Source of the DNA: an uncultured Clostridia bacterium
GTDB taxonomy: Bacteria; Bacillota; Clostridia; Oscillospirales; Ruminococcaceae
Direction: 5' to 3'
Length of the DNA: 64,000 nucleotides
Assembly: GCA_945923775.1 (NCBI GenBank)
Contig: CAMELR010000003.1
Coordinates: forward strand, 1-64,000
Below are positions 26,594-34,545 of the stretch, piece by piece. How positions within the stretch are numbered: the stretch's first letter is position 1; each line of letters begins with the position of its first letter. The notes beneath the pieces are model-generated. The model saw nothing but the letters and a program-made list of their open reading frames with translations, made no database searches and was not told the DNA's origin. Both the position numbers and the translations under genes were made by a program.

Positions 26594-27799
26594 TCAGACC
26601 TTCACGACCTTAGCGCGCAGGACTACGCAGCCGTGGGGCTCCACGGTGGTAACGAAGCGCTCTGTGAACGTGCCCAGCTCCTCGTGCTTCCAGCAGTCGT
26701 AAACGGAAAGACCGCGGCCGGAAGCGGCGGGCAGACCGATATCCCAGAACTGGAGGCTCATTTCGCCGGCACGGTCGCCGAAGTTGAACATTCCGATAGC
26801 GTAATCGCCGTTGGCAAGCGGCTTAACGAGGGAGAACACGTTGTCCGGGTTGTTCCACTGCTTTATGCAGTACGGACCGCGGCACTCGATATCCTGGTTG
26901 ATCGCGATAACGTCCTTGTTGGTGAGAATCTCTCTGGTCGCGGGGGTCATGCGGCGGATATCGCAGCCGATCATCAGCGGGGAGTTCATGATAGCCCACA
27001 GACTGAAATGCGTGCGGTACTCCTCGTCGGTGCAGCCGCCGAGCTTCGGCATGGTCTCGCCGCTGTCGGCGATAACGTTGACGCCCTGCTCAGTGGAGTT
27101 GATCCACTCGTTGTTGCTGCCGCCGTGCATGCCTACTACCAGCATGTCTATATCGTTGTGGCAGAAGTTTCCGCCGTAGCATTCGTTGCCTATCTGGGAG
27201 AGCGCCAGGCGCTTGATGGACTCCCAATTATCCTGGATATCGCCGGTGGAACGGAACAGATGCGCGCCGGACTCCCTTATCCACTTGTATACGTTGTCGT
27301 TGCCCCAGTTGCAGGCGGAGAACATGATGTCCCTGCCGCAGTTGCGCAGAGCCATGCTCATTCTCTTGTAAAGCACCTCGCCGGGGATATGGTCGGGCTT
27401 GTAGCAGTAGTCGTACTTGAGGTAGTCTACGCCCCACTCCGCAAATGTCTCGGCGTCATCGAACTCGTGCTCGAAGCTGCCGGGGTGTCCGCCGCAGGTG
27501 TGGGTACCCGCGCAGGAGTACATACCGAACTTCAGACCCTTGCTGTGAACGTAGTCAGCCACGGGCTTGATGCCGTCCGGGAACTTCCAGTGGTCGGGAA
27601 CCAGCTTTCCGTTCTTGTCGCGCTGCTTCTCGCTCCAGCAGTCGTCGATGACAACGTACTCGTAGCCCGCGTCCTTCAGACCCTCGCTTACGAATGCGTC
27701 AGCAGCTTCCCTGATGAGCTTGTCGTTGATCTCCCAGGTAAAGGTGTTCCATGAGTTCCAGCCCATGGGAGGGGTGATCCCTAAAAATTTGTTCTCCAT
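26594..27799 (-). CDS. GH27 alpha-galactosidase
   Basis: The 401-residue enzyme lacks a signal peptide and should be cytoplasmic. It starts with the GH27 signature PPMGWNSWNTF; the nucleophile is D130 in YLKYDYC and the acid/base D187 in RSTGDIQDNW. A C-terminal beta-sandwich follows. It would remove alpha-1,6-galactose from imported galactomanno-oligosaccharides. TAAGGAG lies before the ATG. First gene of the GH27-zinc ribbon-GH26 unit, with a promoter 88 bp upstream and an AraC regulator gene just beyond. Confidence 0.93.
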   Translation of the reverse strand: MENKFLGITPPMGWNSWNTFTWEINDKLIREAADAFVSEGLKDAGYEYVVIDDCWSEKQRDKNGKLVPDHWKFPDGIKPVADYVHSKGLKFGMYSCAGTHTCGGHPGSFEHEFDDAETFAEWGVDYLKYDYCYKPDHIPGEVLYKRMSMALRNCGRDIMFSACNWGNDNVYKWIRESGAHLFRSTGDIQDNWESIKRLALSQIGNECYGGNFCHNDIDMLVVGMHGGSNNEWINSTEQGVNVIADSGETMPKLGGCTDEEYRTHFSLWAIMNSPLMIGCDIRRMTPATREILTNKDVIAINQDIECRGPYCIKQWNNPDNVFSLVKPLANGDYAIGMFNFGDRAGEMSLQFWDIGLPAASGRGLSVYDCWKHEELGTFTERFVTTVEPHGCVVLRAKVVKV

Positions 27800-27887
27800 T
27801 GATTTCTCCTTAATGCAGTTAAGTTATGCACCGTATATTAGCTGAATTTACTTTACAGGTTGGCTAATTCCGGGTTATTTCATTGTA

Positions 27888-27916
27888 ATTATAGCATGTT
27901 TGCTGAAAAAATTCAA
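27888..27916 (-). promoter_or_regulatory. Promoter of the GH27-GH26 unit
   Basis: On the minus strand TTGAAT, 17 bp and TATAAT, with an extended TGC before the -10 hexamer. It lies between the AraC gene stop and the GH27 start. Confidence 0.7.
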
Positions 27917-27944
27917 CAGGAAATGCAGAGTTTTTATGTGAAAT

Positions 27945-28892
27945 TTACTTGCTCCGGTACTGCTTCGGGGTCATTCCGGTGTGGGAGCGGAACAGCTTGC
28001 AGAAGTACGCGCTGCTGCTGAAGCCGCACTCGAGCGCCACAGCCTCCACGGTCATGTTGCCGTCCCGCAGGAGCTGCATGGAGCGCTCCACGCGGTATTT
28101 CAGCAGGTAGCTCACCGGGGAGGTGTGGAGGTAGCTCTGGAAGCACCTTGAGGCCTCGCTGCGGCTTATGCTGGCGGCGTTTGCGATGTCCTGAAGGGAG
28201 ACGTCCTCGGCGTAGTGCTCCTGAATGAAGCCTATCATCTTCTGCATGCGTATCTGGAGGACGTGCTCGTTTTTCACTGCCGGAGCAAGCTCCATTTCGC
28301 CGCGGTGGGTGAACAGGATCTCCCAGGCGCGGCTTATCTCGCGCAGCACGCGGATCTCGAAGCATTCCCGGGTTCCCGGCGCGTTGTTGAATCTCAGCTC
28401 CGGAACTTCGCCGTAGCGCCCGATCTCGCCGTACTCCTGGAGCATTGAAAACACCCTGTCCAGGCACTCAAGTATCTCGGAAGTCCACCCGGACTTTCCG
28501 TCGAGTATCACATACGGGAGCTGGGAATTCAGCGTCAGCGGCATGACATAATGCGTGTTTATAACGCTGTTCACCGGGGCGATGAATTCCGGCTGGAACA
28601 CCACGTTCGGGCAGTAGCAGGGAGCCTTTCCCACGCTTTCGTAGCTGTGAAGGCAGTTTGTGTTCAGAAATATCCCCTGACCGACTTCAAGCGTGATATC
28701 AGCGTTTCCCGCCTGGATATGCACCATTCCGCAGTGGACCACGAAGAATTCAAGGTTCGGGTGCCAGTGCAGCGGGACGCTGTTTCCCGCAATGTGCAGC
28801 GAATTAACATAGTATTGTATCGGAAAATCAGCCTTGCCGTGCTGGACAAGCTCCTGAAAGTTCTCCTTCAGCGGCATGTGGAATTCTTCCAT
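27945..28892 (-). CDS. AraC-family regulator with cupin sensor domain
   Basis: The 315-residue protein has an N-terminal cupin (HWHPNLEFFVVHCGMVHIQAG, about 40-100), a middle helical region and two C-terminal helix-turn-helix motifs (VSLQDIANAASISRSEASRCF and MTVEAVALECGFSSSAYFCKLF). The ORF track opens at a TTG; the ATG at 28892 follows GGAGGG by 7 nt. AraC/cupin proteins of this size commonly activate glycan-utilisation genes. It lies beside the mannan genes on both sides and is the probable local regulator, which is inference from position. Confidence 0.88.
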   Translation of the reverse strand: MEEFHMPLKENFQELVQHGKADFPIQYYVNSLHIAGNSVPLHWHPNLEFFVVHCGMVHIQAGNADITLEVGQGIFLNTNCLHSYESVGKAPCYCPNVVFQPEFIAPVNSVINTHYVMPLTLNSQLPYVILDGKSGWTSEILECLDRVFSMLQEYGEIGRYGEVPELRFNNAPGTRECFEIRVLREISRAWEILFTHRGEMELAPAVKNEHVLQIRMQKMIGFIQEHYAEDVSLQDIANAASISRSEASRCFQSYLHTSPVSYLLKYRVERSMQLLRDGNMTVEAVALECGFSSSAYFCKLFRSHTGMTPKQYRSK

Positions 28893-28910
28893 CTTCAACC
28901 CTCCGGATCT

Positions 28911-28926
28911 GTATACGTGTATACGT
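28911..28926. promoter_or_regulatory. Direct repeat GTATACGT x2 upstream of the AraC gene
   Basis: Two adjacent copies of the 8-mer GTATACGT, 18 bp before the AraC start codon. Such direct repeats are typical of AraC-type operators, so autoregulation is possible. The surrounding stretch to 29192 is AT-rich, with the cre-like site below but no gene. Confidence 0.4.
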
Positions 28927-29053
28927 TTTATATAGAATACCCTTTGGGAATATTATAATATAAATCGGGAATATTGTCAATTGTTCAAATTGATTATAGA
29001 GAATATAATAATATTATACAGAAAAGGCGAAAATATTTGTGTACAATCCACAA

Positions 29054-29067
29054 AGCAAACGATTACA
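29054..29067 (+). promoter_or_regulatory. cre-like site upstream of the sugar-binding lipoprotein genes
   Basis: AGCAAACGATTACA matches the catabolite-responsive element pattern TGNAANCGNWNNCA at all fixed positions but the first. It would put the transport genes under CcpA-type catabolite control. A TTGACT lies 12 bp downstream without a good -10. Confidence 0.35.
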
Positions 29068-29192
29068 TGTTGTTGGTTTTGACTAGGCTTAATTAAGTAA
29101 ATTAGCTGCGGCTCCTTTTGGAACCTGTTATGTATAGCCAATTTACACAAAAAACGCATGATATTTTCGATATAAGTAAAAGGGAGAATGAA

Positions 29193-30710
29193 ATGTCCGC
29201 TATCAAAAGATCCATCGCCTGCGCGATGACCGCAGCAATGCTCCTGGGACTTACGGCGTGCGACGACGAAGCTCCGAACAGCGCGGCGAATTCCAATGCG
29301 GCGCCGGACGCTCCGGCTGCCACCACCAGCACCCAGGCTTCCACCACGACCGACCCCAACGCAGGTCTGGACATGACCGACAAGGAGAACAAGGAGCTTG
29401 ATACGTCCCTTGCGCCCCCAAGCGGCCACGCAGGTACGCTGAAGTACCTCGGATTCTACGATATCACCTCCGACCAGAAGGGCACCGAGCAGTGCCTGAT
29501 ATTTCAGTCGGACGTATACGGCGGCACCATCGACTACACCAGCGTTCCGTTCGGCGCGGCGTTCTACGATAAGCTCGCGAACCTGATCGCAAGCGACGAT
29601 TCCCCGGACATCGTGACAAAGGACGCTATGCTCCGCCCGGGCAACGTTTCCAAGAACCTGTTCGAACCGCTCGATGGAAAGATCGACCTCACCACACCGC
29701 TGTGGAAGGACATCGCAGGCGTTGTCGAGGATTTTAGCTGGAAGAACAAGCACTACTATTACCCGCACCGTACCACGACGCTCTACGCGCTCAACTACAG
29801 CAAGCAGACCATCGCTGAGAACGACCTCACCGATCCCTACGACCTGTACAGAGCCGGCGAGTGGACATGGGACGCATGGCGCGATATGATGATAGAGTTC
29901 TGCGATAAGGACGACGCCCACGTCGGATTCTACACCACGAACCACACCATAACAAGCTTCATAGCGACCACCGGCACAACGCTCATCGACGTACAGCCGG
30001 ACGGCACGATCACAAACAACATACTCTCCGCGGACGTTTCCCGCGCGATGACGTTCCTCGAGGGGCTCTGCCGCGACGGTCTGACCTACGACAAGTCCTA
30101 CGGCGACTGGGTTTCCCCGCAGGTGTTCTCCACGGCGTGCAACAACATTCTGTTCACCTGCACCGAGCCTGAGTGGACCTACATAGCAGAGACCGAGAAC
30201 CTCCAGAACAAGCCCGGCGTTGACGACGATATCTTCGACACCGTGTCGGAATTCTCGTTCGTTCCGTTCCCGAGAGACCCCGCTGCGGATAAGTACTACA
30301 CCGAGTACGACACCTTCGGATACCTGGTGCCCAAGGGCGCTAAGAACATCGACGGCGCGATAGAGTTCATCAACCTCAACAGAATGTACGACATCGACCC
30401 CGCAATCCAGGCAAAGGTGCGCGAGGATCATATCAATCCCCAGAAGATCTACTTTGAAAAGGGCAAGTATGCAGGCTCCGAGAAGTGGCAGATGAAGTGG
30501 GGCGAGCGTGAATACGACCTGTGGCGCGAGATGTGCGACCCCTCCAATTTCACGTTCATCAACGAGGACGCAGAGGGCTTCTCCACTGACTTCACCGACC
30601 AGATTGGCGAACTCCTGATGGGAGTTATCGAGCGCGGCGAGTCTTGGGCTAAGACCAGCGCAGAGTTCTCACCCGTTGCAGACGGCACCATACAGCCGTT
30701 CCTGAGCTAA
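29193..30710 (+). CDS. Extracellular solute-binding lipoprotein, copy 1
   Basis: The 505-residue product has a lipoprotein signal (LLGLTAC), a Thr/Ala-rich linker with TTSTQASTTT and a family-1-type solute-binding fold. A start at 29193 is supported by AGGGAG 6 nt upstream; the ORF track opens at 29118. The next gene is a close paralogue of almost equal length, sharing long runs such as GTEQCLIFQSD and YELYRNGEWTWDAWRDMM-like segments. No permease or ATPase gene lies nearby, so the transporter core must be elsewhere. A manno-oligosaccharide ligand is suggested only by the neighbours. Confidence 0.85.
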   Translation: MSAIKRSIACAMTAAMLLGLTACDDEAPNSAANSNAAPDAPAATTSTQASTTTDPNAGLDMTDKENKELDTSLAPPSGHAGTLKYLGFYDITSDQKGTEQCLIFQSDVYGGTIDYTSVPFGAAFYDKLANLIASDDSPDIVTKDAMLRPGNVSKNLFEPLDGKIDLTTPLWKDIAGVVEDFSWKNKHYYYPHRTTTLYALNYSKQTIAENDLTDPYDLYRAGEWTWDAWRDMMIEFCDKDDAHVGFYTTNHTITSFIATTGTTLIDVQPDGTITNNILSADVSRAMTFLEGLCRDGLTYDKSYGDWVSPQVFSTACNNILFTCTEPEWTYIAETENLQNKPGVDDDIFDTVSEFSFVPFPRDPAADKYYTEYDTFGYLVPKGAKNIDGAIEFINLNRMYDIDPAIQAKVREDHINPQKIYFEKGKYAGSEKWQMKWGEREYDLWREMCDPSNFTFINEDAEGFSTDFTDQIGELLMGVIERGESWAKTSAEFSPVADGTIQPFLS

Positions 30711-30808
30711 GCTAATACTCCGGAATTCCGGATATTATACCCCGCGCGGCGTTAAAAGGCGCTCTGCGGAAAATATTCATTTCGATTTCATTAAGGAGGA
30801 ACCACAAA

Positions 30809-32335
30809 ATGAATACAGCAAAAAGACTCCTCGCATGTGGAATGGCTGCGGCAATGGTTGCCGGTCTGACCGCCTGCGACGACGAGACCCCCGCTAACAA
30901 CGGCGGTTCCAGCAACAACTCCGTTGCTGCTCCCGCAGCAGTCACCACAACGACTTCTGCTTCCACCACCACAGACCCTAACGACGCGCTCGACCTGACC
31001 GACAAGGATACCAAGGAGTTCGATACTTCCCTGTATCAGCCCTCCGGCAAAGCAGGCACCCTGAAGTATCTCGGTTATTACGATATTACTGCTGACCAGA
31101 AGGGTACTGAGCAGTGCCTGATCTTCCAGTCCGACCTGTTCGGCGGCAAGATCGAGTACACCAGCACCCCCTCCGGCGACGCTTTCTATGAGAAGCTCTC
31201 CAACCTTATCGCCGCTGATGACTCTCCTGATATCGTTGAGAAGTCTGCAATGCTCTATCCGGGCAACGTTTCCAAGAACCTGTTCGAACCGCTGGACGGC
31301 AAGATCGACATTGATTCCGCGCTGTGGAGCGAGATGAAGGACGTTGCCGAGTCCTACTCCTGGAACGGCAAGCACTACTATTATCCGCACCGCATCACCA
31401 CTTCCTTCGCACTGAACTACAGCAAAAAGACCATCGAGGAGAACGACCTCCCCGATCCGTATGAGCTGTACAGAAACGGCGAGTGGACATGGGACGCATG
31501 GCGTGACATGATGATCCAGTTCTGCGACAAGGACGATGACAACATCGGCTTCTACGCAACTGATACCACCATTGACGCATTTATCCTGACTACCGGTACA
31601 TCTATCGTTGATACACAGCCTTCCGGCGTTATCACCAACAACATAGCAAACCCGAACGTAACAAGAGCAATGCAGTTCATCGAGACACTCTGCCGCGACG
31701 GCGTTTCCTACGGCAAGCAGCTCGGCGACTGGGTTCCTCCGCAGACATTCGCAACTGAGTGCGACCGCCTGCTGTTCCTCTGCATGGAGCCTGAGTGGAC
31801 CTACATCGCAGCTACCGAGCAGCTCCAGAACCCGAAGGGCGTAGATAACGATATCTTCGATACCGTTTCCGAGTTCGCATTTGTTCCGTTCCCGAGAGAT
31901 ACACAGGCTGACGCTTACTATCAGGGCTACGACACATTCGGCTACCTTGTTCCCAAGGGCGCTAAGAATATCGACGGCGCTATCGAGTTCATCAACCTGA
32001 ACAGAGCTTACGATGTTGACCCGACTATCCAGGCACAGGTAAAGAAGGATCACTGCCAGCCTGAGAAGATCTACTTCGAGAAGGGCAGCAACATCGGTAA
32101 GGAGAAGTGGCAGATCACATGGGGCGAGCAGGAATACGACCTCTGGAGAGAGATGTGCGATCCCGCAAACTTCAGCTTCGTTACCGAGGACGCTTACGGC
32201 TTCAACTCTGACTTCCAGAGCCAGCTCGCAACCGTTGTTATGGACGTTGTAGAGAACGGCGCTTCCTGGACTCAGACTTCTGCCGAGTTCTCACCGATCA
32301 TCGACGCTATCGTTGCTGAGTACTCCCTCGCATAA
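30809..32335 (+). CDS. Extracellular solute-binding lipoprotein, copy 2
   Basis: The 508-residue paralogue of the upstream gene has the lipobox VAGLTAC and the linker AVTTTTSASTTT. It is well aligned with copy 1 over its whole length and differs mainly in the N-terminal linker and in scattered surface positions. AAGGAGG precedes the ATG. Codon use is even more biased towards preferred codons than in copy 1, which suggests high expression. A strong terminator follows. The pair may bind related sugars with different affinity; that is inference. Confidence 0.86.
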   Translation: MNTAKRLLACGMAAAMVAGLTACDDETPANNGGSSNNSVAAPAAVTTTTSASTTTDPNDALDLTDKDTKEFDTSLYQPSGKAGTLKYLGYYDITADQKGTEQCLIFQSDLFGGKIEYTSTPSGDAFYEKLSNLIAADDSPDIVEKSAMLYPGNVSKNLFEPLDGKIDIDSALWSEMKDVAESYSWNGKHYYYPHRITTSFALNYSKKTIEENDLPDPYELYRNGEWTWDAWRDMMIQFCDKDDDNIGFYATDTTIDAFILTTGTSIVDTQPSGVITNNIANPNVTRAMQFIETLCRDGVSYGKQLGDWVPPQTFATECDRLLFLCMEPEWTYIAATEQLQNPKGVDNDIFDTVSEFAFVPFPRDTQADAYYQGYDTFGYLVPKGAKNIDGAIEFINLNRAYDVDPTIQAQVKKDHCQPEKIYFEKGSNIGKEKWQITWGEQEYDLWREMCDPANFSFVTEDAYGFNSDFQSQLATVVMDVVENGASWTQTSAEFSPIIDAIVAEYSLA

Positions 32336-32356
32336 TTCAGTTCACTGAACAACTAT

Positions 32357-32388
32357 CCCGCCGCAGGATCAACTGCGGCGGGATTTTT
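32357..32388 (+). terminator. Rho-independent terminator after the binding-protein pair
   Basis: CCCGCCGCAG-gatcaa-CTGCGGCGGG followed by ATTTTTAG; perfect 10-bp stem. Confidence 0.9.
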
Positions 32389-32421
32389 AGCGTCCGAAAA
32401 AGCCGTTATCGTAATTTGAAT

Positions 32422-32474
32422 AACCGCCGAAGACGGCAATTTAATTCCGAATTCCGCATTCTGAATTCCGATTT
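32422..32474. repeat. Right-half copy of the MITE-like element
   Basis: ATAACCGCCG...CGGC followed by AATTCCGAATTCCGCATT and GAATTCCGATTT repeats the right half of the fabG-fabF element. The left inverted end is missing, so it looks like a solo end or decayed copy. Confidence 0.6.
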
Positions 32475-32487
32475 AACAAAATTTGAA

Positions 32488-32815
32488 GGGGCTGCGTTTT
32501 TACGCAGCCCTCAGCTTATCGAAAAAGTCATAACGGCAGTAAATTGCAAAAAAACAGTGGGGGAAAACTCTTGTTTTCCCCCACACCCCTTTAGCGCCAT
32601 TGAATCGCTTAACTGCGCGCCAGCGCGCAGAGTGGTGAGGGCTCTGTTCTGTCGGTCAGCCCCTCTGGCGCTTCGCGCCACCTCCCCCACAGGGGGGGAG
32701 ACACCTCACACTCCCGCTTCCTTTTGTAAGCAAAAGGAAGCGAAAACCAATACGCTATGCGAAAATTTATAAACTTTACCGACAGCTTTGAGGCTGTGTT
32801 TTTACGCAGCCCCTG
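32488..32815. repeat. Cluster of extragenic palindromes before spo0A
   Basis: The 486-bp gap 32336-32821 has no supportable gene. After the terminator and MITE half copy it holds the hairpins GGGCTGCG-tttt-ACGCAGCCC type (near 32489), the 12-bp stem GTGGGGGAAAAC (32557-32584; also at 15268), CTGCGCGC-ca-GCGCGCAG, TGGCGC-ttc-GCGCCA, CTCCCCC-ac-AGGGGGGAG, GCTTCCTTTTG-ta-AGCAAAAGGAAGC and a second GCTG(T)...CGCAGCCCC hairpin near 32790. Series of this kind are common between genes in gut Clostridia. Some may act as terminators for spo0A on the minus strand. Confidence 0.65.
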
Positions 32816-32821
32816 TAATTA

Positions 32822-33607
32822 TTATCTCTGAGAGTATGCCGGAACAGCGCCCTTCTGCTTGAACTTCAGCCTGAGATGATCCGCGATGAGCGCGATGAAC
32901 TCGGAATTAGTGGGCTTGCCCTTCGTGGTGTGAACCGTGTAGGAGAATATCCGGGTGAGTACGTCGATATCGCCGCGGTCCCATGCTATCTCTATGGCGT
33001 GGCGGATAGCACGCTCCACGCGGGAGCTTGTGGTCTGGTAGCGCTTCGCAACGGTGGGGTAGAGCAGCTTCGTGATGCAGTTTATCATCTCGTCGTTGTT
33101 GACCGACAGCATTATCGCCGTGCGGAGGTAGTGATACCCCTTGATATGCGCGGGAATACCGACCTGGTGGATTATCTCGGTTACGGCGCACTCAAGGTCG
33201 GTCTCGTCCGGAACCGCCTCAGGTTCGTCGCCGCAGGGAGTGCACAGCCTTTCAACGCGGCTCACCAGGTACTGCGGGTCGATGGGCTTCACCATTACGC
33301 CCGCTGCGCCCGCGTTTATAGCGTCGCGCTCAAGGCGGGGGTCGTCGCTGCTGGATACTATCAGCACGTTCGGGCAGTATTTCTTTTCCATTTTCAGGCG
33401 GCGTATTACCTCCACCGCGTCGCAGAAAGGCATTTTCGCTTCAAGCACAGCTACGTCCGGAGCCTCCGACTTTATGGAGCTGAGCACTGCGTTGCCGTCG
33501 CAGCGGCGGGTTATCGCGTACATTCCAGCCCCTTTGAGTGCGCCTGCCCATGCCATTCCGCAGTCCGCTGTGTCGCTTCCGATAAGTACTTTGATCTTGC
33601 TGTTCAT
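32822..33607 (-). CDS. spo0A: Sporulation master regulator Spo0A, degenerate phosphorylation site
   Basis: From the ATG at 33607 (GGAGG upstream) the protein has 261 residues: receiver domain (1-120), linker and the highly conserved DNA-binding domain (IPAHIKGYHYLRTAI...SRVERAIRHAIEIAWDRG...KPTNSEFIALIADHLRL). The DNA-binding part is typical. In the receiver, the phospho-acceptor Asp56 is Glu (VLEAKMP), the first acidic-pocket Asp is Ser11 (GSD), and the Thr switch is Ser; only the Lys in VKPID is normal. Known Spo0A is activated by phosphorylation of Asp56, so this copy may be phosphate-independent or otherwise controlled. Confidence 0.92.
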   Translation of the reverse strand: MNSKIKVLIGSDTADCGMAWAGALKGAGMYAITRRCDGNAVLSSIKSEAPDVAVLEAKMPFCDAVEVIRRLKMEKKYCPNVLIVSSSDDPRLERDAINAGAAGVMVKPIDPQYLVSRVERLCTPCGDEPEAVPDETDLECAVTEIIHQVGIPAHIKGYHYLRTAIMLSVNNDEMINCITKLLYPTVAKRYQTTSSRVERAIRHAIEIAWDRGDIDVLTRIFSYTVHTTKGKPTNSEFIALIADHLRLKFKQKGAVPAYSQR

Positions 33608-33745
33608 GATTTTTCCTCCTGTATTCTGTCTGTTTATTCCCCCGTCACGCTGATCTGTGCCGCCCAACCGATTTACGGCACGCTCTGAACTCTTGTTCCT
33701 AGAATCTGGCTGTTTCGGGATTACCTGGTGTTTTTCGGTAACTTA

Positions 33746-33774
33746 ATAATACCATAATCTGGATATTATTGCAA
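33746..33774 (-). promoter_or_regulatory. Candidate spo0A promoter
   Basis: On the minus strand TTGCAA, 17 bp and TATTAT with extended TG. It gives a leader of about 130 nt. Confidence 0.55.
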
Positions 33775-33803
33775 TAGGTTTTTGGAAATTTCTAGAAATG
33801 ATT

Positions 33804-33811
33804 TTCGACAA
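33804..33811 (-). promoter_or_regulatory. 0A box upstream of spo0A
   Basis: TTGTCGAA on the minus strand matches the Spo0A-binding consensus exactly. It lies about 30 bp upstream of the candidate -35, a position suited to autoregulation. The remaining part of the 413-bp gap to 34020 shows no gene. Confidence 0.55.
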
Positions 33812-34020
33812 CAATATATCCGGCAGAATTCCAACAAATGTGATAACAGCACCGCCCGACGGCGCTTGAAACGCATGAAGTCCGATAATCTGCAAAATAA
33901 GCTTAACGGAATCTTAACATTTAACTAGGGATAATTTTGAATTTTGTTTCCAGATGAATTACCAACAGCTGTAACCCGGTGCGGGGAATCGCATATAATG
34001 TTCTGAAAGAGGTGATACAA

Positions 34021-34533
34021 ATGCTTATTCCTGTAGGCTACGACAGGTTTCGGGCGGTGGCGTACGCGCTTCGCTGGGCGCTGTCGCGGAATCCCAGGTA
34101 CTACGACTTTGAGGACATCGGCGGCGATTGCACGAATTTTGTATCCCAGTGCCTGTTCGCGGGCTGCGGCGTGATGAACTACGCTCCGGAAAACGGGTGG
34201 TACTACATAAGCCCGGACGACCGCGCGCCCTCCTGGACGAGCGTCGAGCTGCTCCAGAGATTCCTGCTGAACAACGGCGGGGCAGGCCCCTACGGCGTCA
34301 GCGCTGACCTGCCGCAGCTGAGCCCCGGCGATGTGATACAGCTCCGGAACAGCGAAGGGCGGCTGTATCACTCGCTTATTATTTCCTACATTTTCTATCC
34401 TGCCGTGCCGGAGAACATATTTATATGTTCGCATTCCTACGACTCGCGCAACCGGCGGCTGTCGACCTACAGCTACGCCGCGGCGGAGGGGATACGCATT
34501 GTCGGCGCACGGCGGGAGCTTCCGGCGACCTGA
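34021..34533 (+). CDS. Putative amidase-domain protein (Amidase_6-like)
   Basis: The 170-residue protein resembles the CHAP/NlpC-like putative amidase domain found in sporulating Firmicutes. The catalytic cysteine is in GGDCTNFVSQCL and the histidine in LYHSLIISY. It lacks a signal peptide. The ATG at 34021 follows AAAGAGGTG by a good distance; the ORF track opens further up. It is 12 bp from the spore hydrolase gene, so both may be expressed together in sporulation or germination. Confidence 0.8.
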   Translation: MLIPVGYDRFRAVAYALRWALSRNPRYYDFEDIGGDCTNFVSQCLFAGCGVMNYAPENGWYYISPDDRAPSWTSVELLQRFLLNNGGAGPYGVSADLPQLSPGDVIQLRNSEGRLYHSLIISYIFYPAVPENIFICSHSYDSRNRRLSTYSYAAAEGIRIVGARRELPAT

Positions 34534-34545
34534 AAGGAGCAAGAA

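Noticed and set aside
28977-32053. Minus-strand ORFs of 484 and 420 residues opposite the two binding proteins
   Set aside because: They mirror each other because the plus-strand genes are paralogues. No start signals and no domains.
32488-32815. CRISPR array
   Set aside because: The palindromes differ from each other and there are no regular spacers; extragenic hairpins explain them.
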